DNA from: CAYQOX01 sp964419335
GTDB lineage: Bacteria > Hinthialibacterota > Hinthialibacteria > Hinthialibacterales > Hinthialibacteraceae
Reading direction: 5' to 3'
Length of the DNA stretch: 64,000 nt
Assembly (NCBI GenBank): GCA_964419335.1
Contig: CAYQOX010000006.1
Span: 1 to 64,000 of the forward strand
The position numbers and the translations under genes were made by a program. Of this stretch, positions 52,975 through 62,184 are shown in pieces. The notes below the pieces were generated by a model. The model was not told the DNA's origin, ran no database searches, and saw only the letters and a list, made by a program, of their open reading frames with translations. Each line of letters begins with the position of its first letter. The first letter of the stretch is position 1.

Positions 52975-53505
52975 ATGAAGCGGGTGTGTGCATGGTGTGG
53001 TGAGATTCTCGGGTATCGCGGAGGGGAGGATGGGCCCATTACTCATGGGATTTGTAAATCTTGTGCGGCTGAGATGTTTCAGGCCATCGAAAACCGAAAT
53101 TTTCAGTCTTATCTGGATCGATTCCACGAACCGATCTTATTGGTTGATTCAGATATGCAAGTAAAAACGGCCAATGAACGGGCTTGTGATCTCTTGGGCA
53201 AAGACTTGAAGTTTATTGAAGATTTACCCGGGGGGAACGTGATCGAGTGTGAGTATGCTTATACGCCTGAGGGGTGTGGACGTAGTATTCATTGCCAATC
53301 TTGTGCGATCCGGCATACGGTACAGCAAACTCATCAAACGAATGAAGCGTACATACGGCAAACCGCGTTTCAAAATATACGAACAAATGAGGGTACCAAA
53401 AAAGTTTTATTGAATATTACCACAGAGAAATCTGGTGGGATTATTTTTTTACGTATCGATGAGATGGGAGAGGCTAAAGATGAGGAAGAAATAAATTCGA
53501 GTTAA
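52975..53505 (+). CDS. PAS protein with N-terminal zinc motif and four-Cys PAS loop
   Basis: 176 aa. It opens with CAWCGEILGY...HGICKSCAAEMF (two CxxC pairs, likely a zinc site, related to the tail of the regulator at 34897). A single PAS domain (about 45-165) follows, containing C-x8-C-x5-C-x2-C (IECEYAYTPEGCGRSIHCQS then CAIRH). The same spacing occurs in the divergently transcribed kinase at 51657. No output domain, so it may act as a sensory partner of that kinase and of the downstream pseudo-receiver (109-bp gap, same strand). Confidence 0.85.
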   Translation: MKRVCAWCGEILGYRGGEDGPITHGICKSCAAEMFQAIENRNFQSYLDRFHEPILLVDSDMQVKTANERACDLLGKDLKFIEDLPGGNVIECEYAYTPEGCGRSIHCQSCAIRHTVQQTHQTNEAYIRQTAFQNIRTNEGTKKVLLNITTEKSGGIIFLRIDEMGEAKDEEEINSS

Positions 53506-53613
53506 GGTATGGATGACAGTCTTGCTTTTTTGTACTACTCCTTCTTAGTGAAGCATACATGAGTTGGTTCATGAAACCGGCTAGCGTGAAGGCACAGAGA
53601 AGGAGTTAAGTGA

Positions 53614-54066
53614 ATGATTGCTCCCAATGAATCAAAACAACTGCGAATTTTGTCGTTCGGTTTGGAGCCGCAAGAAGATCACTGGTTGCAACGTTATGCT
53701 CAGGCTATTCATGGAACGCTGGAAAAAGCGGAAGATGATATGGACCTATGGGGCAAGGCCCAGAAGGGTGATTTTGAGGTTTGCGTATTAGGTCAATGTA
53801 GTGAAGTTCCCGATCCAAGCTATTTGATTTGGCTGCTGAAGGGAGTGGCGAATCATTCACGTATTATAATGATTTATTCGCAGGTACCAGAGGATGAAGC
53901 GCGGCGATTGCAGCGGCTCCATGCCTCCCACATTTTACAACGTCCGGTTGAAGCCAAATCATTTGCCAAAGCCATAGAAGCCGCTGTGCATAGGGGAGGA
54001 GAGAAAAAAGAATCAATCTGGTCAACCTTAGGGCATTTGTTTTCGCGAAAGAGCCAGAAAGTTTAG
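53614..54066 (+). CDS. Degenerate receiver (pseudo-REC) protein
   Basis: 150 aa with the alternating beta/alpha rhythm of response-regulator receivers: LRILSFGLEP, FEVCVLGQC, SRIIMIYSQVP, ASHILQRPVEAKSFAKAIEA. The key positions are lost: no acidic pair after strand 1, Gly/Gln in place of the phospho-acceptor Asp after strand 3 (CVLGQ), and Arg instead of Lys in the QRPVE turn; only the Ser after strand 4 remains. It probably signals without phosphorylation. The tail (IWSTLGHLFSRKSQKV) is amphipathic and basic. GGAG precedes the ATG. Confidence 0.75.
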   Translation: MIAPNESKQLRILSFGLEPQEDHWLQRYAQAIHGTLEKAEDDMDLWGKAQKGDFEVCVLGQCSEVPDPSYLIWLLKGVANHSRIIMIYSQVPEDEARRLQRLHASHILQRPVEAKSFAKAIEAAVHRGGEKKESIWSTLGHLFSRKSQKV

Positions 54067-54097
54067 AAAAATTAAGCACGATCAATGATATAAAATA

Positions 54098-54127
54098 AAC
54101 GTCTTGATTCAAACCAAGGCGTTTTTT
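54098..54127 (+). terminator. Terminator after the pseudo-receiver gene
   Basis: Stem AACGTCTTG (54098-54106) / CAAGGCGTT (54115-54123), one G-U pair, then six T. It overlaps the end of the convergent gene. Confidence 0.8.
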
Positions 54128-55442
54128 ATTTCGTCTCGTTTAAATAATTGGCGAGATATGCAGCGGCGACTTGGATGCCATGGTCGCTCCAATGGGTATC
54201 GTTGATCCAAAAGAGGAGGTTGTCGCAACCGTTCTTGAACTGGGCTTCATAGAGGGGTGGATAAAGATCGAGGGCTTCTACGCCAACATCTGCCAGTTTC
54301 TTGACGAACAATTCGGGGGCGCGGTGTTCTGGGTGTTGGGGACGTTGCTCAGACGGATGAATCGGTTGGGGATACAGGCGCGGATCAAGGTGAGTGCGGT
54401 AGAGTTCATACTTGTCGGGAACCAATGCGACCAGGAAGCGTGTATCCCGGCGGTCGCAGGCTTTTTTGACGCGGGCTAGGGCTTGTACGATGTTATCTCC
54501 ACCGCGAGCGTGGTAATCATGATAGGTTGAAGCAATGTCTCCGTTGAAGAAAAGGATGGGAGAGTAAGGTTCTTTGGTCAGCCAAGAAACTTGGACTGGG
54601 GTTTGAAGACCTAGATCGAAAGCCATGGGGGGAAGATAAGCGGCTTGATTCGCAGCCCATTTACGGACATGGCTGGTTTGTTCAAGGTAACTCTCGATGG
54701 TTTTGCGCCATTCGAGGTAATCTTTGAAAGTGGGATCAGGTTTGGGATCAGTGGGTTTGTGTTTGAGAATAGTCCCGTCTTCTGCAATATAGGCGTTGAT
54801 TTCATTAAACGCCCAGTCATAGAGATAACGCTGGATAATTCCCAAGATGAGTATATCTTCTTTTCCGCTACAGAAGTTGGTATCGGTTAATACTTTGAGA
54901 AGGCTATCGGAAGGCCCTGCGCTTGGAAAGGAAGCATTATAAACGGATTCTTCCAAGTTCTTTTCGAGTTGGGAGGCAAAGGTATGATCGATGGTGGAAC
55001 CTTCGGCCATGTAACTGGTGCCGGTAAGGACGATACGATGGTTTTTATCGATGGGTTGACGCTCTTGTCCCCTGGGTCGGTTGACAAAGCCCCATTCATC
55101 TGTAATTCGATGGGTGAAACGGGCGGGGAAAGGAGAGTTTTCTACTAAGCGGTCGAAATAGGGAATACGCGCCATGCGGGTGAGATCGCCGGTCCACTTG
55201 TATTGGCTTAGCGGGGGGTAAGGACCACTGTAGGCTTTCCAGGGTTTGCTTAAAGGGCGTAAGGGCGGATCGATGATGCGTCCTCCAAATTCGAAGAGAG
55301 CAAAAAGGAGAAAAGGAAGCAGGAGCAAGAGAATCGCAAGATTGATTTTCAAGCGCCCGTCCTGCTCCGCTTCGAGCACACGGTTAGGAAGTTGCATGCG
55401 CTCGCGATATTTTATGGCTTCTAGGGAGAGTTTCTTCGTCAT
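54126..55442 (-). CDS. AlgX/AlgJ-like SGNH O-acetyltransferase partner
   Basis: 438 aa, one N-terminal membrane helix (INLAILLLLLPFLLFALF), the rest periplasmic. The SGNH-type nucleophile motif is VLTGTSYMAEG (Ser near residue 140). The closing DxxH-like catalytic pair is in WINDTHWSDHGI, the arrangement of the alginate acetylation proteins AlgX/AlgJ. It follows the MBOAT gene by 12 bp. The MBOAT protein passes an acetyl group across the membrane and this protein would place it on a secreted polysaccharide. Acceptor unknown; no alginate or cellulose synthase genes in the window. Confidence 0.88.
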   Translation of the reverse strand: MTKKLSLEAIKYRERMQLPNRVLEAEQDGRLKINLAILLLLLPFLLFALFEFGGRIIDPPLRPLSKPWKAYSGPYPPLSQYKWTGDLTRMARIPYFDRLVENSPFPARFTHRITDEWGFVNRPRGQERQPIDKNHRIVLTGTSYMAEGSTIDHTFASQLEKNLEESVYNASFPSAGPSDSLLKVLTDTNFCSGKEDILILGIIQRYLYDWAFNEINAYIAEDGTILKHKPTDPKPDPTFKDYLEWRKTIESYLEQTSHVRKWAANQAAYLPPMAFDLGLQTPVQVSWLTKEPYSPILFFNGDIASTYHDYHARGGDNIVQALARVKKACDRRDTRFLVALVPDKYELYRTHLDPRLYPQPIHPSEQRPQHPEHRAPELFVKKLADVGVEALDLYPPLYEAQFKNGCDNLLFWINDTHWSDHGIQVAAAYLANYLNETK

Positions 55443-55454
55443 GATGATATTCCC

Positions 55455-56858
55455 TTAAAACTGAAAATAGAGAAACGGGGTGGAGCCCGCCGCCATAACG
55501 GCTGTAATTGAACAGGCAAAAATGGCGGCATCACGTAGAGCTAACCAAGGAGATTGCCGGGGTGACATTTCCCATGTGTTGGGGAAACGCAGACAAACGA
55601 AATAGGCTATCGGAATTAAGGCGATAAGGCCTAAAGAAGTGACGTCTAAAGGGAGCGATAAACTGGGGGCTGTTAAAAACATTCCTTTGAATACACGTCC
55701 CGCCATTTCGAAATCGGTCGAACGGAATAAAACCCAACTAATCAAAACGAGAATATTGGTACAAAAGACGGCTGCCGGTTTCGGCATGCGTTGAAGAGGG
55801 TGTTTATCACCGAAACCCCGTTCGATGGCGAGTAAGACTCCATGCCACAATCCCCAAATGATAAAGACGATGCTGGCTCCATGCCATAAACCGCCGAGGA
55901 GCATGACGATCATGAGGTTGATGTATGTGCGTCGCCGGCCTTTCCGGTTTCCACCGAGAGGGATGTAGAGATAGTCCCGCAGCCAAGAGGAAAGGGTGAT
56001 GTGCCATCGGCGCCAAAACTCGGTAATTGAAGCGGATTTGTAAGGAGAGTTGAAATTCTGAGGAAAGGTGAATCCCATCATTAACCCCAGACCAACGGCC
56101 ATATCGCTATAAGCGGAAAAGTCGAAATAAATTTGGAGAGAGTAGGCCAGGGTGCCTATCCAGGCGGCTTCAAAAGTCGGTTGGTGGGGTCCATAGGCCG
56201 CAGGGACGGCCATGGCGAAGAGATCGGCAATCATGATTTTTTTGGCCAAGCCTAAGACAAAGAAACGCAATCCCAAGGCGAATTTCGCGGGGGTATGGCT
56301 GCGTTCTTTGAGTTCATTGGCAATCCAATGATAGCGCACGATAGGCCCTGCTATCAGCTGGGGAAACATGGAAATATAACTGGCAAAACTAATGAGATCT
56401 TTTGCTTCTTCGGCTTCCCCGCGATAGAGATCGATCGGATAACTAATGGCTTGGAAGGTGAAAAAAGAAATTCCGATGGGGAGCACGATATCTAGGATGG
56501 GAATGACATGTTGATCGGGCGAGGTGGAGACAAAAAGTTTGGCGATATTATCCGCCCATTCCGAAAACATGCCGCCGTATTTGTAGAAGCCCAACAAGCC
56601 GAGACTGCCACTCACGGCGATATACATCGCCCATCGACGGGCGCTTTCGCTTTTGCCATGAACCACGATTTTTCCACAATAGAAGTTGAGCAGAGTCGCG
56701 GTGGCCATGAGGGCACAATAACTTGGTTCTTCCCAGCCGTAAAATAGATAACTCATCAAGGTGAGCCAATAAGCCCGGTATCGGAAGGGAAGTGCGTAAT
56801 ATCCCAATAACGTGAAGGGGAGAAAGTAGAGTATGAAAATGTAGGTGCTAAAAACCAT
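55455..56858 (-). CDS. MBOAT O-acyltransferase (AlgI-like)
   Basis: 467 aa polytopic membrane protein. Family marks: FLPFTLLGYYAL near the N-terminus, VLPIGISFFTFQAISYPIDL, FPQLIAGPIVRY, FDFSAYSDMAVGLGLMMG, FWRRWHITLSSWLRDYLYIP, and the catalytic histidine in LLGGLWHGAS. These are characteristic of AlgI/DltB-type enzymes that move acyl groups from the cytoplasm to extracytoplasmic sugars. It precedes the AlgX/AlgJ-like gene and follows mqnD by 64 bp. Substrate polysaccharide unknown. Confidence 0.95.
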   Translation of the reverse strand: MVFSTYIFILYFLPFTLLGYYALPFRYRAYWLTLMSYLFYGWEEPSYCALMATATLLNFYCGKIVVHGKSESARRWAMYIAVSGSLGLLGFYKYGGMFSEWADNIAKLFVSTSPDQHVIPILDIVLPIGISFFTFQAISYPIDLYRGEAEEAKDLISFASYISMFPQLIAGPIVRYHWIANELKERSHTPAKFALGLRFFVLGLAKKIMIADLFAMAVPAAYGPHQPTFEAAWIGTLAYSLQIYFDFSAYSDMAVGLGLMMGFTFPQNFNSPYKSASITEFWRRWHITLSSWLRDYLYIPLGGNRKGRRRTYINLMIVMLLGGLWHGASIVFIIWGLWHGVLLAIERGFGDKHPLQRMPKPAAVFCTNILVLISWVLFRSTDFEMAGRVFKGMFLTAPSLSLPLDVTSLGLIALIPIAYFVCLRFPNTWEMSPRQSPWLALRDAAIFACSITAVMAAGSTPFLYFQF

Positions 56859-56922
56859 CCTTGTGATCCTTGATGTTTATTGCTTCCTGGGGAATGGTTC
56901 AGAAATGATTATTCGTTTTTGT

Positions 56923-57768
56923 TTAACCGCATTCAATGAATTCGGGTTCGATCTTATTGGGAATTAAACCTGCTTCATACCCACGGTCTAAAAAGAGTTG
57001 ATAGGATTTTTTGCCTTGCTCGCCAAGATGAAGCGTTCGCTCATTAACGTACATGCCGACAAATTGATCCGCGGAATCTTGGGGTAAATCGCGGGCATAT
57101 TGCAAAGCGTAATTCAACGCATCCTGACGGTGATTGAGGCTATATTCGATGGTGCGGCGCATGTAGGGGGCGAGTTCACGTATGGTTTCTTCGCCTAAAT
57201 CCTTACGGATGGCGTTGGCGCCCAGCGGGAGAGGAAGCCCGTTCGTTTCCTGACTCCACCATTCGCCAAGCTCGATAATTTTATGCAACCCGAAGTTACG
57301 ATAGAGGATCTGGCCTTCGTGGATGATCAAGCCGGCGTCGGCTCTTCCCTGGACCACCGCGGGGATAATTTGATCAAAGGGGACGACGTCAAAATTGAAG
57401 TCTCCAAGGCACAGGCGTAGGGCAAGATAGGCGGAAGTCATTTTGCCGGGGATGGCGATGGTTTTCTTTTTAAGATCGCTTGGTTCGAGCGCTTCGCGGG
57501 CAATGACCATGGGACCGTAGCCTATTCCTAAACTCCCCCCCGCCGTGAGGAGAGCATAACGGTGATGGACATAGGCGTAAGCATGGACTGAAATCGCGGT
57601 GATATCTAACTCGCCAACCGCGGCACGATGATTCAGGGTTTCGATGTCCTGTAAGATGTGGCGGAAAGTGAACCCGTCACTTTGGATGATGTCTTTCGCC
57701 AAGGCGTAAAACATGAAGGCATCATCCGCATCAGGACTGTGGCCAATGGTGATTTCACGTTTCTTCAT
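56923..57768 (-). CDS. mqnD: MqnD-like enzyme (1,4-dihydroxy-6-naphthoate synthase family)
   Basis: 281 aa periplasmic-binding-protein-like fold without signal peptide. ITIGHSPDADDAFMFYALAK at the N-terminus, HAYAYVHHRYALL, GYGPMVIARE, VVQGRADAGLIIHEGQ and the LGANAIRKDLG block match the MqnA/MqnD superfamily of the futalosine menaquinone pathway, closest to MqnD. If so, the organism makes menaquinone via futalosine. No other mqn gene is visible here. Alternative: a solute-binding protein, but the absence of a signal peptide argues against it. Confidence 0.85.
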   Translation of the reverse strand: MKKREITIGHSPDADDAFMFYALAKDIIQSDGFTFRHILQDIETLNHRAAVGELDITAISVHAYAYVHHRYALLTAGGSLGIGYGPMVIAREALEPSDLKKKTIAIPGKMTSAYLALRLCLGDFNFDVVPFDQIIPAVVQGRADAGLIIHEGQILYRNFGLHKIIELGEWWSQETNGLPLPLGANAIRKDLGEETIRELAPYMRRTIEYSLNHRQDALNYALQYARDLPQDSADQFVGMYVNERTLHLGEQGKKSYQLFLDRGYEAGLIPNKIEPEFIECG

Positions 57769-57809
57769 GGATATGAGTTGCTCCTCTTATTTGTTAATTT
57801 CGTTCTCTG

Positions 57810-60800
57810 TTATTCATATAGAGACATTAGATTTTGGATCGCTACTGGTTTTAAAGAATCAGCGGTTATCAGGATCATGGAAGCGGCTTGATTTTCATCC
57901 ATGTTAATCAAGAGGCGTCCTCCGGTGGTGCGAATCTCCTCTTCTTCGTAGGTGACCCATTTTCCGTTAACGATCTCACCAACCACCATGAGGGGATTGG
58001 TTAACCCCGTGTTCCATAAACGGATGCGACCTTCTTCGGTGGGTAAGAGTAAGAGCATGTTGCTGGTTTTTATGTCCATCTGGTCGAGCGACTTGAGGAA
58101 AAAGTGCTTGGAACTCACCGCTAAAGTTTCGCGTTGATTCTCTTCGTCATTGACTCCTTGTATAATTTTACTGAATAACCCACTTCCGCCAAAAGAAATG
58201 ATATCGCCAATCTCATTGAGTTCAAGCAAGCCGGATTGGTATCCTTCGAGAGTGAAAGACCAAGTGTCGTTATGGAGTTGAAGATTGTATCTTTTTCGGC
58301 CAGGGGCTTCTTCATTGCGGTAGAAGAGGTAGAGGCTGTTGTTATTTTGCAAGGTGGGTTTATGGAGATGTAAATTTGGGTCATTGGGTTCTATCGCGAT
58401 GGTCGCCCCGGGAATTTGATCGAAAAATTGGAGGAAAGGATTCCAATTTAATTCTTCCTTCGGGGCTTTCAGGGGTGGTTTTGAATGATATTGAATAAAG
58501 CCGTTATGGTACTGCAGGCTTAAGCCTTGGGTTTCTTGGGTGGCAGCTTTGACCTCGGAAAAGGCCACAGGATTCTTTTTGTGAATTAGGATCTCTTCGT
58601 TGCGATTTTCTTTGACGGGACGGCGCATGGCGTCAAAACCAATGTCTCCAGAAAAATATACTCGCCCCCCGTTCTCTGCATATGTTTTTACTTTGTCCAC
58701 AACCCTATCGTCAGAGCAATAGGGGATCGGCCAGATCAATGCTTGTAGATCTTGGGGGATGGTGTCTAGGTTCTTTTCGTTGATGATGCCGAAGGAAACA
58801 TGGGCGCTAAGCAGTAAGGACACAGCATCGCGCAGGGCGCGATGGACTTCATAGATATTGGCGCCCAGGCGGTGGTTGTCGGGGATGAGGAGCCAAATAT
58901 CGGGACGTTGGTATTGGGGTGTGAAGGTGCTTAAGAGGAATGCCACGTTACGATAGGCTTTAAACCAAGGCTTGGGGACATTGTCTTGGGCATAGGTAAG
59001 CCCCCATGGAAAGATACAGTCGTTCAAATCTTTGAGATCCCAGTTCAGGGCCATGGCTCCACCCATGCCAAAGGTTTCGACGCTGGCCGCGATGAAGTGG
59101 TTCAGTGAAGGGATGGTAGGATCTTCGAAACGTCCATGTTTGCGGGCTTCGTGCGCTGCCCAAGCGCCAAACTCGCCGAAGGTGAGTCCCTTGTCGAGCA
59201 AGCGGCGATCGGCCATTTTTAGTACCGGCGGTAAGCCTTCGAGCGGGCCGTGGTAGTGGGTTTGCATAAAATCGAGTTTTCCGATGGGAAGGAACTTGTC
59301 TGCCGGCCATTCATGTTGGAGAAACCCGACGGTCACGAGGGCGTCGGGGTTGCCTTCTCGGATACCTTGCTGGTTGGCTTCGATCCAGCGTTCAATCAGC
59401 CATGCGCGGAACAGGTGATAATCATGGGCACGTGGATTGTGCCATTCCTCGGGGCCCGGGTCGCAGGGAAGCTCTCCCAAGGAGGCAGCGGGAGCATAGT
59501 CACCCCAGGCGTTTTTGAGTTCTTCATCGTTGGCGTAGCGGGTTTGGAGGTACTCATTGAAGAGGGCGCGGTTTTTTTCGTTGTCCTCGGGACGAACGCT
59601 CGGTTCGTTTTGGATGTCGAACATAACGTGGTGTTCGTCTTGGTAACGCGCAGCCCAGAATTTTCCCCATTGCTGTTGGGCTTCCAGTTCTTCGTTTGTG
59701 AGCGTAACCGGCAGCCAATCATGCAGGGTTAGGATCAGGTAGATGCCATGCTGTGCAGCCATCGCGACGAGGGCGTCAAGTTTATTGATGAGCTTTTTAG
59801 GCGGGGTCTTGCCTAAATCCATAGAAGAATGTCCCCCTTTGCCCTCGAAGCCTTGGGCTGCGAAAGGGGATATGTGCAAGACGCGTAACACGCGCAGACC
59901 ATGATCGCGCATTCGTTGGAAATCGCGATCCCATACGGCGGGATTTTCACGCGGGGAGAAAAGCATCATGCCAGTTTGGTTGGAGCCTAACAGGAAACGA
60001 GGCTCGTTTCCCACATGAAAATAATTGTCTTGGAATGTAACGGGTTTGGCTTTGTTGGTTATTTCAGAAGGGTTAACAATGGCGGTTTGCAAGCGGTCTC
60101 GGAAGATGTTTCCAACGTGGAGTTCGACTGTAAAGGGGGTATATCCATTGTTTACTTGAGAAGCGTTTATGGTGAAGGGGTAGGTTTGAGTTTGTCCCGG
60201 GGTGAGTTCGATGGGTTGAGAAGATAATTGAGTATCCTCCGAAAGTAAAGTTAAGGTGGCTTCTTGGGTTTGTGCGCCGCGGTTGGTGACGGTGGCGATC
60301 ACTTGATGGCTGCCTTCTTCTTGCTTTTGGGCTTCTACTTGGACAAGAAATGTGCGGGTTCGCATGGCCTGGATGGCTTCTTTCATGGATTGGGTGACCA
60401 GCGGGTGGGAGGCATGGACGATGTTTTCGCTAGTAACGGCAGAGAAAGCCCAGGCGGAGTTTTCATAGGGGCCGTCGTGGTGGAACATCATGGCGAAAGC
60501 GCTTCCGCGAGTGCGATCATAGGCATCCTGGGCGTCAACCAAGGAATACCAACGGGCGTGAGGGCGAGGAAATACAGGATTATTGCTCCCGCTGAGGGCT
60601 GTAGCGGGGAAACCTTCGAATTCTTCGACTTCTTCTGGGGGAAGGTCAATGAAAAGAGGCGAAGACTCTCCTTTGACGAGTTGGGTCGCGCGGGTGAAGG
60701 TATAGCTTGGGTCAAAAAGAACGATTTGCTCGGGATTAAATTGTACGCTATCCCCGGGTTCTCCTCGCCGACCGGAGAGTTCTTCTTCTGATTCTAGATC

Positions 60801-61232
60801 TTGGGCGGGATTCCATTGCTCCTTTTCTAGAACCCCTAATTCATCAAACGCATATCCTCCCATCGAGATGAAAGCGCCGCCTTCTTTGAGATAGTTAGTA
60901 AATGGTTTACGGGCGGGTTGATGGAAATATTTCCCGTAGGGAAGGATGACGATATCCATATTTTCGGGCGAAAGAACTTCTGGGGTGGCAAAATCAGTTT
61001 CATTGATCACCCGAGTTTGGTACCCTTCTTGTTTCAAGAAGCTATTTATGTCGTCAGGATTGGCATGAGAAGGCTCTGAAGGAAAGGGGGCTTTGAGAAT
61101 CCCGATTATTTGCTCTCTATTGATGGTCGAGGTGGCGTTTTCTTCGGCGGTGCGATCTTCGTTCCCCCCACATGCTATTATAAAACCTAGAACCAGCAGG
61201 ACGATGGAAATAGAAGGATAATGGCGTTTCAT
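57810..61232 (-). CDS. Large lipoprotein glycoside hydrolase, GH5-like barrel with GATase-like domains
   Basis: 1,140 aa. Probable lipoprotein: VLLVLGFIIACGG has a lipobox-like IIAC. Residues about 40-165 look like a ThuA/GATase fold (IVILPYGKYF, LKEGGAFISMGG). Residues about 300-390 are an immunoglobulin-like linker. Residues about 405-800 form a TIM barrel of clan GH-A type, with ILTLHDW, the likely acid/base Glu in MFDIQNEPSV and the likely nucleophile Glu in LTFGEFGAW. A second GATase-like part (VKTYAENGGRVYFSGDIG) follows, as in beta-galactosidase-type GH42 proteins. Exact family unassigned. Its start overlaps the rsmA stop by 4 bp (ATGA), so it is translationally coupled to a housekeeping gene. 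Confidence 0.85.
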   Translation of the reverse strand: MKRHYPSISIVLLVLGFIIACGGNEDRTAEENATSTINREQIIGILKAPFPSEPSHANPDDINSFLKQEGYQTRVINETDFATPEVLSPENMDIVILPYGKYFHQPARKPFTNYLKEGGAFISMGGYAFDELGVLEKEQWNPAQDLESEEELSGRRGEPGDSVQFNPEQIVLFDPSYTFTRATQLVKGESSPLFIDLPPEEVEEFEGFPATALSGSNNPVFPRPHARWYSLVDAQDAYDRTRGSAFAMMFHHDGPYENSAWAFSAVTSENIVHASHPLVTQSMKEAIQAMRTRTFLVQVEAQKQEEGSHQVIATVTNRGAQTQEATLTLLSEDTQLSSQPIELTPGQTQTYPFTINASQVNNGYTPFTVELHVGNIFRDRLQTAIVNPSEITNKAKPVTFQDNYFHVGNEPRFLLGSNQTGMMLFSPRENPAVWDRDFQRMRDHGLRVLRVLHISPFAAQGFEGKGGHSSMDLGKTPPKKLINKLDALVAMAAQHGIYLILTLHDWLPVTLTNEELEAQQQWGKFWAARYQDEHHVMFDIQNEPSVRPEDNEKNRALFNEYLQTRYANDEELKNAWGDYAPAASLGELPCDPGPEEWHNPRAHDYHLFRAWLIERWIEANQQGIREGNPDALVTVGFLQHEWPADKFLPIGKLDFMQTHYHGPLEGLPPVLKMADRRLLDKGLTFGEFGAWAAHEARKHGRFEDPTIPSLNHFIAASVETFGMGGAMALNWDLKDLNDCIFPWGLTYAQDNVPKPWFKAYRNVAFLLSTFTPQYQRPDIWLLIPDNHRLGANIYEVHRALRDAVSLLLSAHVSFGIINEKNLDTIPQDLQALIWPIPYCSDDRVVDKVKTYAENGGRVYFSGDIGFDAMRRPVKENRNEEILIHKKNPVAFSEVKAATQETQGLSLQYHNGFIQYHSKPPLKAPKEELNWNPFLQFFDQIPGATIAIEPNDPNLHLHKPTLQNNNSLYLFYRNEEAPGRKRYNLQLHNDTWSFTLEGYQSGLLELNEIGDIISFGGSGLFSKIIQGVNDEENQRETLAVSSKHFFLKSLDQMDIKTSNMLLLLPTEEGRIRLWNTGLTNPLMVVGEIVNGKWVTYEEEEIRTTGGRLLINMDENQAASMILITADSLKPVAIQNLMSLYE

Positions 61233-62146
61233 GGTTTTTTCTCCGGTGCTGTGTTTTCAATATAGCGGGCAAATCGCAGCCAGGTATCCAGAGGCCACTC
61301 TTCCGCCCGTTGGTCAAAATTGAAACGGGACTCCGCTTCATTCATAAAGTTTTTGTTTAAATAACGACGTCCTATGATGGCACCAAGAAATTGGTTGCGC
61401 AACTTCTTTCGACGGTGCATGAAACCTACTTGAACCACCCGTTCTAAGAATTTTTTCGCAAATTCTTTGTCTATATTAGGTTTGGGAGTTAATTTTATGA
61501 ACATTGATTCAACCTTCGGTTCTGGGAAAAAACACTCCGGAGGGAGAATACGGATGGGTTCAATACGGTATAGATAATTTAAAACGATTGATAAACGGCC
61601 GTAAGCTTTGGTTTCAGGGGGGGCGAGAATTCGTTCGCCGACCTCGCGTTGTACCATAACGTTAAGGGATTCAAAAGCATTGGATGAATAGGCGGCGTGA
61701 AACAGTATGGGGACGGCTGCGTTATATGGCAGGTTGCCAATGATATGATGAGCGTTATCGTGATGGGCCAAGGATGGGAGATCGGTCTCAAGGAAATCTT
61801 GGTTTATAACTTGAAGCCGATCAGGGATTTCATGTGCTAAGTCTGATAGATGGTGCGAGAAAGTTTGATCTTTCTCAACGGCAATAACGTTTAAGCCATG
61901 TTCTATCAGCACCCACGTGAGATGACCGATACCGGGTCCTATTTCGATAACGGTTTGGCCTTGGGGCAGGTTGGCTTGGAGGATGAGATCTACTAAAATA
62001 TCACGACGTAGGAAAAAATTTTGTCCCAACGCGCGCGACATGTGCAGTCCATGATTTTCTAGAAAAGCGGACAGCTCACGGCGGTTGTATAATAAGTGAT
62101 ATCGATCAAAATCAGCCGTACGATTGTGATTGTTGGGATTCAACAC
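61229..62146 (-). CDS. rsmA: 16S rRNA (adenine1518/1519-N6)-dimethyltransferase RsmA/KsgA
   Basis: Dimethylates two adenines at the 3' end of 16S rRNA during small-subunit assembly; 305 aa including a longer N-terminus. SAM motif I VIEIGPGIGHLTWVLIEHG, acidic VIAVEKD, the catalytic motif IIGNLPYNAAVPIL, and the C-terminal LRNQFLGAIIG region. Conserved LGQNFF near residue 36. Start is GTG at 62146 (the next in-frame TTG is possible). Only 38 bp separate it from the divergent mtnA. Confidence 0.95.
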   Translation of the reverse strand: MLNPNNHNRTADFDRYHLLYNRRELSAFLENHGLHMSRALGQNFFLRRDILVDLILQANLPQGQTVIEIGPGIGHLTWVLIEHGLNVIAVEKDQTFSHHLSDLAHEIPDRLQVINQDFLETDLPSLAHHDNAHHIIGNLPYNAAVPILFHAAYSSNAFESLNVMVQREVGERILAPPETKAYGRLSIVLNYLYRIEPIRILPPECFFPEPKVESMFIKLTPKPNIDKEFAKKFLERVVQVGFMHRRKKLRNQFLGAIIGRRYLNKNFMNEAESRFNFDQRAEEWPLDTWLRFARYIENTAPEKKP

Positions 62147-62184
62147 TCGCTTCTCGATTTCATTTTTAGTGAAGGATATGAAAT

